A stretch of DNA of 64,000 nucleotides from Fibrobacter sp. UWB5 (GTDB lineage Bacteria > Fibrobacterota > Fibrobacteria > Fibrobacterales > Fibrobacteraceae). The stretch is taken from NCBI RefSeq assembly GCF_002210295.1, contig NZ_MWQH01000004.1:1-64000 (forward strand). Direction: 5' to 3'. The position numbers and the translations under genes were made by a program. The notes beneath the pieces are model-generated. The model did not search any database and was not told the origin of the DNA. It saw nothing but the letters and a program-made list of their open reading frames with translations. Positions 42,761 through 50,787 of this stretch are shown here, in pieces. Within the stretch, counting starts at the first letter, position 1. Every line of letters starts with the position of its first letter.

Positions 42761-42834
42761 TATTTTTTGAGAAAATTTAAAATCGCCTTTTTCGAGCGAA
42801 AAACGGCGATATTTAACACGAAACAAGAATTTTC

Positions 42835-42921
42835 TCACCCGTAAACAAGTCCCAGCGCGATGGCGAGTAGGCCGAGCACCGCAATTTGCTTGACGATGGC
42901 GAAATTTTCACGGTCGAACAC
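42835..42921 (-). CDS. possible 28-residue membrane peptide
   Basis: A GTG-started reading frame of 28 codons begins 3 nt after the stop of the GH43 gene, with an AGG-containing sequence at fair spacing. It encodes a charged N-terminus (FDRENFAIVK) and a single hydrophobic helix (QIAVLGLLAIALGLVYG). Third-position G/C preference matches neighbouring genes. It may be a genuine small membrane protein or the remnant of the last helix of a lost permease. Confidence 0.35.
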   Translation of the reverse strand: MFDRENFAIVKQIAVLGLLAIALGLVYG

Positions 42922-42924
42922 GCT

Positions 42925-44580
42925 TTACCTCAGCTCGATTTTCTGAATGCGGCCGCCGAGCCTTACCACGTATGCGCCGGGAGCAAGACTCTTCACCGCG
43001 ACTTGCGCAGCGTGCCCGCGGGCAACTACCACGCCGTGCAGATTCATCAGGGCGTAATCCGCGGCCTGCGAGAATCGCAATCCATCCACGCGAGAAAAGC
43101 CGACAACCCGCGCATCGAATTTCTGGGGCGCTGCAACTAACGACGTGGTTTCTGCGGAACAGCTCGACACACCCTCGCTGGAAGAACTTTCGGCAACATC
43201 GGAACTGGAAGAACTATATGCAGATTCGTCGCCCATATATTCAAATTTGAACGACTGGTTCTGCGTCCCTGTCTGTTTCCACACGACAAGCGGCATTCCC
43301 GCCTCCGTAGAGATGTTCAGGACATCGCCCAGGTATTCACTTGCGGTATCCGCATACAGGCGGTAACCATCATCCACGTTAAAGTTCTCGATGACGATGC
43401 GGTTTTCGCTTTCGACGGTCCTTGCGGTATCAAGCAGGTTTCCCTTTCCGAACGAAAGGTACTTTCCCGTCTCGATATTCCTGAGCGTGTAGGTGTAACC
43501 GTCGATTCTTTTGAGCGCCCACAACTGCGATTCACTTTCTTCGGAATCCATCTGGATTACCGCGGAAGCTGCATCTTCGAGACTCAGGCCGCTGTGCCGC
43601 GCCTTGATGCGGTAAACGCCATCCTTGATCGGCGCGTGGTCTACCTTCTTTACGCCTGCGTCGGTCATGGTGATGTTCGCGATGGTCGAGTCGTTTTCGT
43701 AGTAGGCATAGTCCACGCACAGTGCACGGCGGAAACTGCCGCCAATCGCGCCCGTATGGTATATGTAATACCACTGGTTATGGAATTCGACGAACGCCTG
43801 GTGGCTCGTATTGGAATTCTTGTTGTAGCCGACAATGACCTTGGAATTGGATACGGGCCCCGTCGGGCTTTTCATCGTCGCCTGACCAATGCGTTCTTCC
43901 CAGCCGTAGGCATACGTCAAAAAGTAGTAGCCGTTCCTTTTATGAACGTACGGAGCCTCGGTAAAACTGGGCGGTGTCACGTTGAACATGTTGCCTTGCA
44001 GTTCGACCATGTTTTCCTTGAGCCTGTAGCCCATCACGGCGCCGTTGCCCCAATAAATATAAGCCTGTCCGTCGTCATCGATAAAGACGGTCGGGTCGAT
44101 ATCGTAATTCACGCCGCTATTCGCCGGAGTCATGTCGCTGGTAATGAGCGCCTTGCCGATGGCATCCTTGTACGGGCCGGCCGGATGGTCCGCAACCGCG
44201 ACGCCAACCGCAAAGTCCCTACCGTCGTGCACGGTCACATACCAGTAGAACTTGCCGTTACGTTCGATAGTCTGGCTCGCCCAGGCGCTGCCACGCGCCC
44301 ACTTGAACGACTTGATAGAAAGCACGGCCCCGCGATCCACCCAGGTATCCATATCTCCCGAAGAGAATATGTGCCAGTCGTTCATTATGTAGCCTTCGTG
44401 ACCGGCGGGCGCCTCGTCATGTCCCGTGAAGATATACATGGTATCGTTGTGAACGAGCCCCGCGGGGTCTGCCGTGAACATTTTTGTGACAATGGGATTG
44501 CTCGCCGCAAACGCACCAACGGCTAGCGACAAGCCGACACCCACAAAGCCGCCCCGTAGGGCGTTTCCCAATCCATACAT
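42925..44580 (-). CDS. GH43 glycosidase with ricin-type CBM13 and C-terminal tail
   Basis: A 551-residue secreted enzyme. The signal peptide spans about 1-26. The GH43 five-bladed propeller (about 28-320) has catalytic Asp in FTADPAGLVHND, the pKa-modulating Asp in DIDPTVFID and acid Glu in FTEAPYVHK. A beta-trefoil ricin-like CBM13 (about 320-460), a Ser linker and a sorting-type tail (YALMNLHGVVVARG, then GAYVVRLGG) follow. The closest match in the window is the next gene upstream. Activity on arabinan or arabinoxylan is expected, but the sequence does not decide. SD CAGGAG is present. It is third in the 48215-42835 operon. Confidence 0.88.
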   Translation of the reverse strand: MYGLGNALRGGFVGVGLSLAVGAFAASNPIVTKMFTADPAGLVHNDTMYIFTGHDEAPAGHEGYIMNDWHIFSSGDMDTWVDRGAVLSIKSFKWARGSAWASQTIERNGKFYWYVTVHDGRDFAVGVAVADHPAGPYKDAIGKALITSDMTPANSGVNYDIDPTVFIDDDGQAYIYWGNGAVMGYRLKENMVELQGNMFNVTPPSFTEAPYVHKRNGYYFLTYAYGWEERIGQATMKSPTGPVSNSKVIVGYNKNSNTSHQAFVEFHNQWYYIYHTGAIGGSFRRALCVDYAYYENDSTIANITMTDAGVKKVDHAPIKDGVYRIKARHSGLSLEDAASAVIQMDSEESESQLWALKRIDGYTYTLRNIETGKYLSFGKGNLLDTARTVESENRIVIENFNVDDGYRLYADTASEYLGDVLNISTEAGMPLVVWKQTGTQNQSFKFEYMGDESAYSSSSSDVAESSSSEGVSSCSAETTSLVAAPQKFDARVVGFSRVDGLRFSQAADYALMNLHGVVVARGHAAQVAVKSLAPGAYVVRLGGRIQKIELR

Positions 44581-44615
44581 CCAAACACTCCTGTTTTTAG
44601 AATAAGTTAATTCCG

Positions 44616-46196
44616 CTAGAACATCACCCGATACGGAATCCGCCTGTCAAAACTGCGGCCCTTGAGGTCACGGTAACCCTTGCGAGCAGGCACCTGCATT
44701 CCCTGGCGAGCTGCGCGCGGAGCAATCGCGGTAGTTTCACTGCTGGAACTGCTCAACGCAACTTCGCTGCTCGAAGAATTTTCGGCGACAACAGAGCTGG
44801 AAGACTCCTTGATGCTAGAGGACGATTCCGGTTCAACAGCCGGCGGGGTCGCCTTCGCGAGTTTCACCTTCTGGTTGTCGGCACCGGTACGCACCCAGGT
44901 AATCACAGGCATGCCTGCGTCCTTCGAGACATTCAGCACATCGCCCACAAAGTCGCTGTCGTAATCGCCATACAGGTAGTAGCCCTTCGCGGCAGAGGCA
45001 TTCTCGATGCGGATTTCGCAGGCAGTCGCCGATGTCTTGACGGTATCAAGCAGCGTCTTGGGCGGGCAATAGTAGCGGCCGGTGCCGTAATTCTTGAGCA
45101 TGTAATGGCGGGCATTTTTCGCGCTACGTTCTACGATCCAGAACTGGTTTGCATCCTTTTCGCTTTCGGGGCGTTGCACCACGATTCCGTTTTCTTCGAC
45201 CAGCGACAGGGCGCTGTGCGAAACAGTCAGGCGGTACGTGCCGTTTTCTACAAGCGCATTATTTACCTTGTCTACACCCGTGGTGGTGCGCTTGATTTTC
45301 TGGATATTCGCATTCTCGTCATAGTACAGGTAGTCGATATTCACGGAGCGGCGATAGGTCCAGCCACCCGGAGCATTCGCGCCGTGATACATGAAATACC
45401 AGTGCCCGAGATACTTAAAAATCGCCTGGTGGTTCGTCTCGGAATTGTCGAGTTTGTCGTTCAGCACGCCCTTCTGCGTCCACGGGCCATTTAGGCTCGT
45501 GGCCATGGAGTAGTTTGTCGTAGAAGGGTAGCCCGAGGCGTAACTGAAGTAGTAGTTGCCACGGTACTTGTGCATCCAGGGAGCTTCGAAGAAATCCTTA
45601 ATCTTGATGTCTTCGGGCGTACTCGCGAGCTCAATCATGTTTTCCTTGAGCTTCACGCGACGCCCCGCATTCCACGAGCCCCAATACATCCAGATATCGT
45701 TCCCGTCGTAGAAAATCGCGGGGTCGATATTCAGCGCGACATCGTTCGTGGTGTTGTCGGTCACGAGCGCTTTGCCAATAGCATCTTTCCACGGGCCCGA
45801 GGGGTGATCGGCCACCGCGACACCAATCGCAAAACCTTCGTCTTGTTTGATGGTCGCATGATGCACCGCCACGTACCAGTAGAACTTGCCGTTACGGTAT
45901 TCGCAATGGCCCGCGAAGGCGTTGCCGCTTGCCCACTTGAAGGTCCGCCACGAAAGTACCGCACCGTAGTCATGGTAGTTTTCCATGTCGTCGGTCACCA
46001 GCACGTGCCAGTCGTTCATCAAGAAGAACTTGTTGTTGTTCCCCTGAGCGCCCTGCTCGTCGTGGCCCGCAAAAATGAACAGGCTATCGTTGTGCACGAG
46101 CGCCGCGGCGTCGGCAGAGTAGAATTGAGTCGTAAGGGGGTTCGCCGCGAAACAGGCCGCAGCCAACAAAGAAAAAATTGCACCTAGTTTTTTCAT
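44616..46196 (-). CDS. GH43 glycosidase with ricin-type CBM13 and short basic tail
   Basis: A 526-residue secreted paralogue of the downstream GH43 protein with the same order: signal peptide (about 1-18), GH43 propeller with catalytic Asp in YSADAAALVHND, Asp in NIDPAIFYD and Glu in FFEAPWMHK, then a ricin-like CBM13 and a poly-Ser linker. Instead of a full sorting domain it ends with the short basic tail RDLKGRSFDRRIPYRVMF. It starts 9 bp after the upstream GH43 stop and is 35 bp before the next, so the three GH43 genes form one operon, probably made by local duplication. Confidence 0.88.
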   Translation of the reverse strand: MKKLGAIFSLLAAACFAANPLTTQFYSADAAALVHNDSLFIFAGHDEQGAQGNNNKFFLMNDWHVLVTDDMENYHDYGAVLSWRTFKWASGNAFAGHCEYRNGKFYWYVAVHHATIKQDEGFAIGVAVADHPSGPWKDAIGKALVTDNTTNDVALNIDPAIFYDGNDIWMYWGSWNAGRRVKLKENMIELASTPEDIKIKDFFEAPWMHKYRGNYYFSYASGYPSTTNYSMATSLNGPWTQKGVLNDKLDNSETNHQAIFKYLGHWYFMYHGANAPGGWTYRRSVNIDYLYYDENANIQKIKRTTTGVDKVNNALVENGTYRLTVSHSALSLVEENGIVVQRPESEKDANQFWIVERSAKNARHYMLKNYGTGRYYCPPKTLLDTVKTSATACEIRIENASAAKGYYLYGDYDSDFVGDVLNVSKDAGMPVITWVRTGADNQKVKLAKATPPAVEPESSSSIKESSSSVVAENSSSSEVALSSSSSETTAIAPRAARQGMQVPARKGYRDLKGRSFDRRIPYRVMF

Positions 46197-46205
46197 ATCA
46201 AGCCC

Positions 46206-48215
46206 CTAGAACATCACCCGATACGGAATCTGCTTGTCAAAACTACGGCCCTTGAGGTCGCGGTAGCCCTTGCGTGCAGGGGTCTGCACATCGTTGCGGA
46301 TTACGCGCGGAGCAATCGCGGTCGTTCCGCTGCTGGAACTTTCCGGAGCAATCTCGCTGGAACTAGATGCAGGCGGAACCATGCTAGAACTAGATGCCGG
46401 CGGATTCACGCTAGAACTAGATACCGCCGGTTCAGCAATTTTTCCGAAGCGGATGTTGCCCACCAGCACTTCGCCGCTCATGCCGCTACCCGTGAGATAG
46501 AAGTCCTTGATGCCCGAAAGCTTCTTGGTGGCAGAGCAGTTCACTTCGGTCCAGGCGCCGCTTGCGCAGCTCGAAGGAACCGTGCACTTGGAAAGTTCCG
46601 TACCCGAGGCAGAACCCTCGCGAATGCTGAGCGTTCCGCCGCTGCACTGCTGCAGTTCGACCTTGACTTCGGTGCTCTTGATAGAATCCGTCACCACATT
46701 TTCGAAGATGGCGTAGCCGCCGTTCTTGACGGCAAGCTTGTCATCGTTCGTGAGGCGCACCTTGATGCCGTTATCGAATCCATTGCCCGGAATGGTATCG
46801 CGAATCACGCGCAAGAAGTCGATGCGGTCCAGTTCCGCAAAATTCTGGTCGGGCTCCACCTCGATAAAGTTGCCACCGCGCTTGAGCGTCGCCGGAATCA
46901 TCGCGACAGAATTCTCGGGGAAGCTGCCCCAGGCAGCCGTCTTCGGGAGCTTTACCGTCTGCGCTTTGCCATTCACCGTTACTTTATGTGTAGCATCATT
47001 ATCGCCGCCGTTCGCATAGCGGTAACGCATAATGTAGTCGCCCGCCTGCATAATGTTCATCGGCAAGCGAATCTTGGAACCTTTCGTATTGATGTAGCCC
47101 ACGTATTCGCCGTTCGAGGCTTCCTTCGTGTAATTGAAGGTCAGGTCATCCGTCGCACCGCGTGTCATAATGCCGTGTTCCGCCTCGGCACTCAGGTAGC
47201 GCCCGAGGAAGGGTTGCCCCATTTCGGGCCAGTTGTCGTCGGTAAACACCAGGTCGCGAATATGGATGTGGTTGTACTTGTCGCCGGTCAGGTCGTAGTA
47301 ATGATGCACAAAACGGATGCGGTTCAGGTCCTTGAAGGCTTCGCCGCCGCCCGGGCCCACATAACGGCTGTAACGCTGCATCAGGATGGTTCCGCCGCCC
47401 TTGTTGAGTTCCTTGCCGCTGCGGTCCTTGTAGGTTCCGTTCACCTTGTCGGCGCGGCCCATGGCCGTCTTGTAGGTGGTCTGTTCGATTTCGTTACCTT
47501 GTTTGCAACATACGTCCCAGGCCGTGAACAAGAAATACTGCCCGCCGTGCTCGATGAGGCTCGGGCCTTCGATACCCGTACCGCCGCGCGTCGCAATCTG
47601 GTAGTTCGTCTTGTCATCGCTCGCCTGCTTGCCCGTCTTGGGGTCCAGCTTGATCAAGCGGATACCGCCCGCATTCCACGAACCGTACGTCATCCAGTAC
47701 TGGCCATCGGGAGTCACCACCACGTCGGCATCAATCGCGTTGTAGTTGTTGCTATTCGTAGTACGCGTCACTTCGCCCTGGTCCGTCCAACCCTTCGCCG
47801 GATTCGAGAAATCTAGGTTCGCGTTCGTCGCAACACCGATGGCAGACGTGCGCTGGCCAAAAACGGAGCCGCAGTAGAACACGCCGTACTGGTTATTGAA
47901 ATGGAACAGGTCCGGAGCCCAGATGCCGTCAGTCTTGCCGCCCACGGCGTTCTTGAGCCACTGCGGGCTGTCGTTGAAAATTTGCCCCTTCGCGCTCCAC
48001 TTGACCATATCCGTCGAGGTCCACATCGCCAAGTTGTTATTCGTGGACATGAGGATGTAGCCGTTTTCGTCCCTGTACATCGAGGGATCGTGGCCCCCTT
48101 GACGCACGTCAGTCGCATACCACGACTGGGCGAACACCCCCTGGCCCGCAAAAGCAAGCGTGAAAATTGCCGCGGACACCACTCCGCGAGAATTCAATCC
48201 CATCACACCAAACAT
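46206..48215 (-). CDS. GH43 arabinan-type glycosidase with CBM35-like and CBM6-like modules
   Basis: A 669-residue secreted enzyme. After the signal peptide (about 1-29), a GH43 domain of the endo-arabinanase type (about 30-340) has catalytic Asp in GGHDPSMYRD, Asp in AIDADVVV and Glu in GIEGPSLIEHGG. A CBM35/CBM6-like module (about 345-475) containing SKIRLPMNIMQAGDYIMRYR, a second beta-sandwich (about 490-610), a poly-Ser/Pro linker and the tail RDLKGRSFDKQIPYRVMF follow. It heads the GH43 operon. SD AAAAGGG is 8 nt upstream. TAGTAAA direct repeats overlap its predicted transcription start. Confidence 0.88.
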   Translation of the reverse strand: MFGVMGLNSRGVVSAAIFTLAFAGQGVFAQSWYATDVRQGGHDPSMYRDENGYILMSTNNNLAMWTSTDMVKWSAKGQIFNDSPQWLKNAVGGKTDGIWAPDLFHFNNQYGVFYCGSVFGQRTSAIGVATNANLDFSNPAKGWTDQGEVTRTTNSNNYNAIDADVVVTPDGQYWMTYGSWNAGGIRLIKLDPKTGKQASDDKTNYQIATRGGTGIEGPSLIEHGGQYFLFTAWDVCCKQGNEIEQTTYKTAMGRADKVNGTYKDRSGKELNKGGGTILMQRYSRYVGPGGGEAFKDLNRIRFVHHYYDLTGDKYNHIHIRDLVFTDDNWPEMGQPFLGRYLSAEAEHGIMTRGATDDLTFNYTKEASNGEYVGYINTKGSKIRLPMNIMQAGDYIMRYRYANGGDNDATHKVTVNGKAQTVKLPKTAAWGSFPENSVAMIPATLKRGGNFIEVEPDQNFAELDRIDFLRVIRDTIPGNGFDNGIKVRLTNDDKLAVKNGGYAIFENVVTDSIKSTEVKVELQQCSGGTLSIREGSASGTELSKCTVPSSCASGAWTEVNCSATKKLSGIKDFYLTGSGMSGEVLVGNIRFGKIAEPAVSSSSVNPPASSSSMVPPASSSSEIAPESSSSGTTAIAPRVIRNDVQTPARKGYRDLKGRSFDKQIPYRVMF

Positions 48216-48228
48216 ATTTATTTCCCTT

Positions 48229-48258
48229 TTTACTATAAGGTTTACTACTTTAAATATA
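48229..48258 (-). promoter_or_regulatory. TAGTACA-type direct repeat and -10 of the GH43 operon
   Basis: TTTACTA at 48229-48235 and 48241-48247 (plus-strand reading, 12-bp period) cover the predicted start near 48246. TATATT is at 48258-48253 on the minus strand. This is the same element as at GH53, CE12 and regulator 3. No gene lies in 48259-48351. Confidence 0.65.
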
Positions 48259-48351
48259 CGCTAGTTTTTATTAAAAGTCAATAGTTTTTACGTAATTTCA
48301 AACTAAATGATGCAATTTTTACAACATTTTACTTAAAAAAAGTCTACATTT

Positions 48352-48376
48352 CACAAAACAAGCCCCGAAAGGGGCC
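48352..48376 (-). terminator. terminator of the lipoprotein gene at 48389
   Basis: GCCCC (48362-48366) pairs with GGGGC (48371-48375) over a GAAA loop. On the minus strand TTGTTTTGT follows. Confidence 0.65.
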
Positions 48377-48388
48377 TTAAACACCCAT

Positions 48389-49738
48389 TTATTCCTTTAT
48401 AGCCGAATATTGCAGAGCGTAGAAGAGTCGCATCCAGTTGTTGGACTGTGTGCCGTCAAAGAAGAACACCTCGTCGATACCGCCGCGAAGCCCGCCGTAG
48501 CCGATCGAGGGGTTGAATGCAGCCGCAAAGCCCTCGCCCGAATCGAACTGCCTGGATTCCAGCAGCGTTCCGTCAATGAACGTGGTCACGCTATCGCCAT
48601 GAATCTTGAACGAGTAGTTGTGCCAGGCTCCGTCGAGCACCCCGTTCGCACGACCCACGACCGTATTGTAGACACCCGTACGCGTATCGAGTCTGAGGTT
48701 CACCGCACCCGACGCTCCACGCTTCTGCAACGTGAAGCCCACGCTGTCCTTCTTGGCCGAAATAATTTGTGCGTACTCGCTCACCTGCATGGAATCGATA
48801 TTGAACCAGATGGAAAGCCCCATGTAGTAGCCGTCTTCGGAGAAGGGCTTGAAATCGGGAATGTAGAACCAGTTGTCGGTAGAATCCACCCAGCGGGAAT
48901 TGCCAAGCACGGACGCAAGCTCGTTGCCGGTAGCGAGCGCCGCCTCGGAAGGTTCGAACGAGTCGAAATGTTCCACATGGCGCGCAAGCGCGAGGTCAAT
49001 CCGGTCACTGGACTGGCACGATTCTACGATGTCAAGGGAAATCGCGCCATTCCCGTCGAAGGCGACCTGCGGAAGCACACCCCAATAAACAGCGGAATCA
49101 GAAGTCTTTGCCGTGGGGACATCCGCAAGTTCGGCACGACTGAGGCGCACCATATTGCCGTCAGCATCCAGCAGGCAGGGATTTTTTACATCCGGGAGCC
49201 GAACCGCGAAGGGCATGCTTTCGAACACCTCGTCCGAACTGGCCAAATCCACAAAACCCTCAGGAAGCACGAGCGCGACAGCGCCCTTGAATTCCGCATC
49301 CAGCGCGCGGTCGATATTCGTGGAATTTTCCTCGACGTCCCAGGATACCGCCACGGAACGCACGTCACCTTCCAGAGGGTGCACCGAAACGGATTCATAA
49401 TTGCCCACGGGCAGGCTGTCGAGCGACATCACGCCCGACGCGCACTCGATCAAGGTCGCCACGTGCCTGTAATCCACCGTATCTACATACAAAGTATCGC
49501 CTACGGTATCGGCACTCGCCTTGAACACCACGACAGTATCGCCCGCGACAACATCCAGATTTTCGGTAGAAACAAGAATCCGCGCAAGCCCCTTGTTGCC
49601 CGTATTCGTCTCAATCAAAATTCCCGCGGAATCCGTAGAAGACGTATTGCTGCAGCCCGCAAAGAAGGCAAGCGCACACACCGCGGCAAAAACGAACGCG
49701 AGTCGCCCCGAACCAAAGATATTCTTAAAGCATCCCAT
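48389..49738 (-). CDS. lipoprotein paired with regulator 3, LamG-like C-terminus
   Basis: A 449-residue lipoprotein with lipobox FAGC (Cys29) followed by Ser. It has an N-terminal Ig-like part (about 40-165), a DUF2341-like central part (about 170-250), and a concanavalin A/LamG-like domain (about 290-440) with GLSIWFNID, WHNYSFKIHGDSVTTFIDG and GGIDEVFFFDG. No catalytic residues are visible. The architecture matches the lipoprotein beside regulator 4. ATG 49738 follows GGAAGG/AGGTG; the GTG at 49744 is an alternative. It begins 14 bp after the regulator 3 stop, so they are cotranscribed. Confidence 0.75.
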   Translation of the reverse strand: MGCFKNIFGSGRLAFVFAAVCALAFFAGCSNTSSTDSAGILIETNTGNKGLARILVSTENLDVVAGDTVVVFKASADTVGDTLYVDTVDYRHVATLIECASGVMSLDSLPVGNYESVSVHPLEGDVRSVAVSWDVEENSTNIDRALDAEFKGAVALVLPEGFVDLASSDEVFESMPFAVRLPDVKNPCLLDADGNMVRLSRAELADVPTAKTSDSAVYWGVLPQVAFDGNGAISLDIVESCQSSDRIDLALARHVEHFDSFEPSEAALATGNELASVLGNSRWVDSTDNWFYIPDFKPFSEDGYYMGLSIWFNIDSMQVSEYAQIISAKKDSVGFTLQKRGASGAVNLRLDTRTGVYNTVVGRANGVLDGAWHNYSFKIHGDSVTTFIDGTLLESRQFDSGEGFAAAFNPSIGYGGLRGGIDEVFFFDGTQSNNWMRLFYALQYSAIKE

Positions 49739-49752
49739 AAACACCTTCCTCC

Positions 49753-50610
49753 CTACGCCTCGCCCGTTCCGGACGGTTTATTGTTTTCGCGGATGTTGCT
49801 GAACACGTGCAGGTTCACATGCTCCACGACGGTTGGCGTCTCGTTGTCGGCCATCACGATCTGGCGCACCTGCGCCTTGAATTTTTCGGCGGCCTTCTCG
49901 ACCTTCGCCTGCGCGGATTTCGACACCGCGAACGTGAACGTAGTCATGTCGCGGGATTCGCTCCCTTCGGATTCCAGCGCCTGCTTCGAAAGTTCCAGAC
50001 ACTGCTTCTGGAACTGGAGCACCATCTGGCTCTTGCTCTGCTGCACCGTGGCAAGGCTATCCTTCGTCGGTTTCCAGAACCCGCGTTCGTCCTTGCGCAC
50101 GAGCGACATCTTTTTCATAAGCTCAAGGCTTGCCTTCAGGCGCTTCTCGGATACGGGCGGAAAAATCTTCGCCGCGAGTTCCGACACGTCATCACCCACA
50201 TCCATCACCTCGAGAATCGCATAGACGGTACTGTTGTACCAATTTCCGAAAAACTCGTAGCTGTCCGGATCCACAATCGCCTGCGGGTTCTTGTTCAGGC
50301 GCATCATGGCATCGAACGCCGCCTCGCGCACCTGGGCAGTCTTCCCCTGGTCAAAATCGACCATCGCCTCGAAATACCTCGCCTCGTTCCCCTTGAGCCC
50401 GATGACGTTTATAAAACGCTCGCGCATGTTGTCGGTCACGCGCTTGCCCTGCACCACGTCGTTGAAATAGCTGCGGGTATTCGGGAGCCCCAGCAAGTTG
50501 CAGAACTCGGTACGCGAAAACGAAGGCTCCGCCGCCTGACGGCGTTCCTGGTATTCGGCCAGGAACTTGCGGAACTTGGTAAACTCGAAAATGTTTACGA
50601 AGGTATTCAT
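49753..50610 (-). CDS. TIGR02147/DUF4423 family HTH regulator 3
   Basis: A 285-residue regulator. It begins NIFEFTKFRKFLAEYQERR, has an HTH-like region (about 30-65, FSRTEFCNLLGLPNTRSYFN), the conserved YEFFGNWYNSTVYAILEVM block (about 125-145), and the C-terminal phrase DMTTFTFAVSKSAQAKVEKA. ATG 50610 was chosen over the in-frame start at 50658 because it lies 7 nt after TATATT (50623-50618) and gives the family N-terminus. Its promoter carries the TAGTACA direct repeat also found before CE12, GH43 and GH53, which makes it the best candidate to bind that element. Confidence 0.85.
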   Translation of the reverse strand: MNTFVNIFEFTKFRKFLAEYQERRQAAEPSFSRTEFCNLLGLPNTRSYFNDVVQGKRVTDNMRERFINVIGLKGNEARYFEAMVDFDQGKTAQVREAAFDAMMRLNKNPQAIVDPDSYEFFGNWYNSTVYAILEVMDVGDDVSELAAKIFPPVSEKRLKASLELMKKMSLVRKDERGFWKPTKDSLATVQQSKSQMVLQFQKQCLELSKQALESEGSESRDMTTFTFAVSKSAQAKVEKAAEKFKAQVRQIVMADNETPTVVEHVNLHVFSNIRENNKPSGTGEA

Positions 50611-50617
50611 GATATTA

Positions 50618-50652
50618 AATATACATAAAAATGTAGTACATGGTATAGTAAA
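50618..50652 (-). promoter_or_regulatory. regulator 3 promoter with TAGTACA-type direct repeat
   Basis: TATATT lies at 50623-50618 on the minus strand. TAGTACA (50634-50640) and TAGTAAA (50646-50652), plus-strand reading, 12-bp period, lie over the -35 region. The position suggests autorepression. The remaining 50653-50718 is A/T rich without other features. Confidence 0.65.
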
Positions 50653-50718
50653 AAGCAAAAATTTAATTCATAATCGAACACTTCATAGCAAAAAAAACAT
50701 ACTTTTTCCATTTTTTTC

Positions 50719-50757
50719 TTGCATTTTTAAAAATTTTATAGTACATTTTGTAGTACA
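50719..50757 (+). promoter_or_regulatory. CE12 promoter with TAGTACA direct repeat
   Basis: A -35-like TTGCAT (50719-50724) and -10-like TACATT (50742-50747) are 17 bp apart. TAGTACA at 50739-50745 and 50751-50757 (12-bp period) overlaps the -10 and the start. Confidence 0.62.
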
Positions 50758-50787
50758 AGTACAAACGCGTGTAAAAGGGATGGTTTT

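Noticed and set aside
48410..50224. 604-codon plus-strand frame spanning a lipoprotein and a regulator
   Set aside because: It crosses two well supported minus-strand genes and their junction and has no family features.
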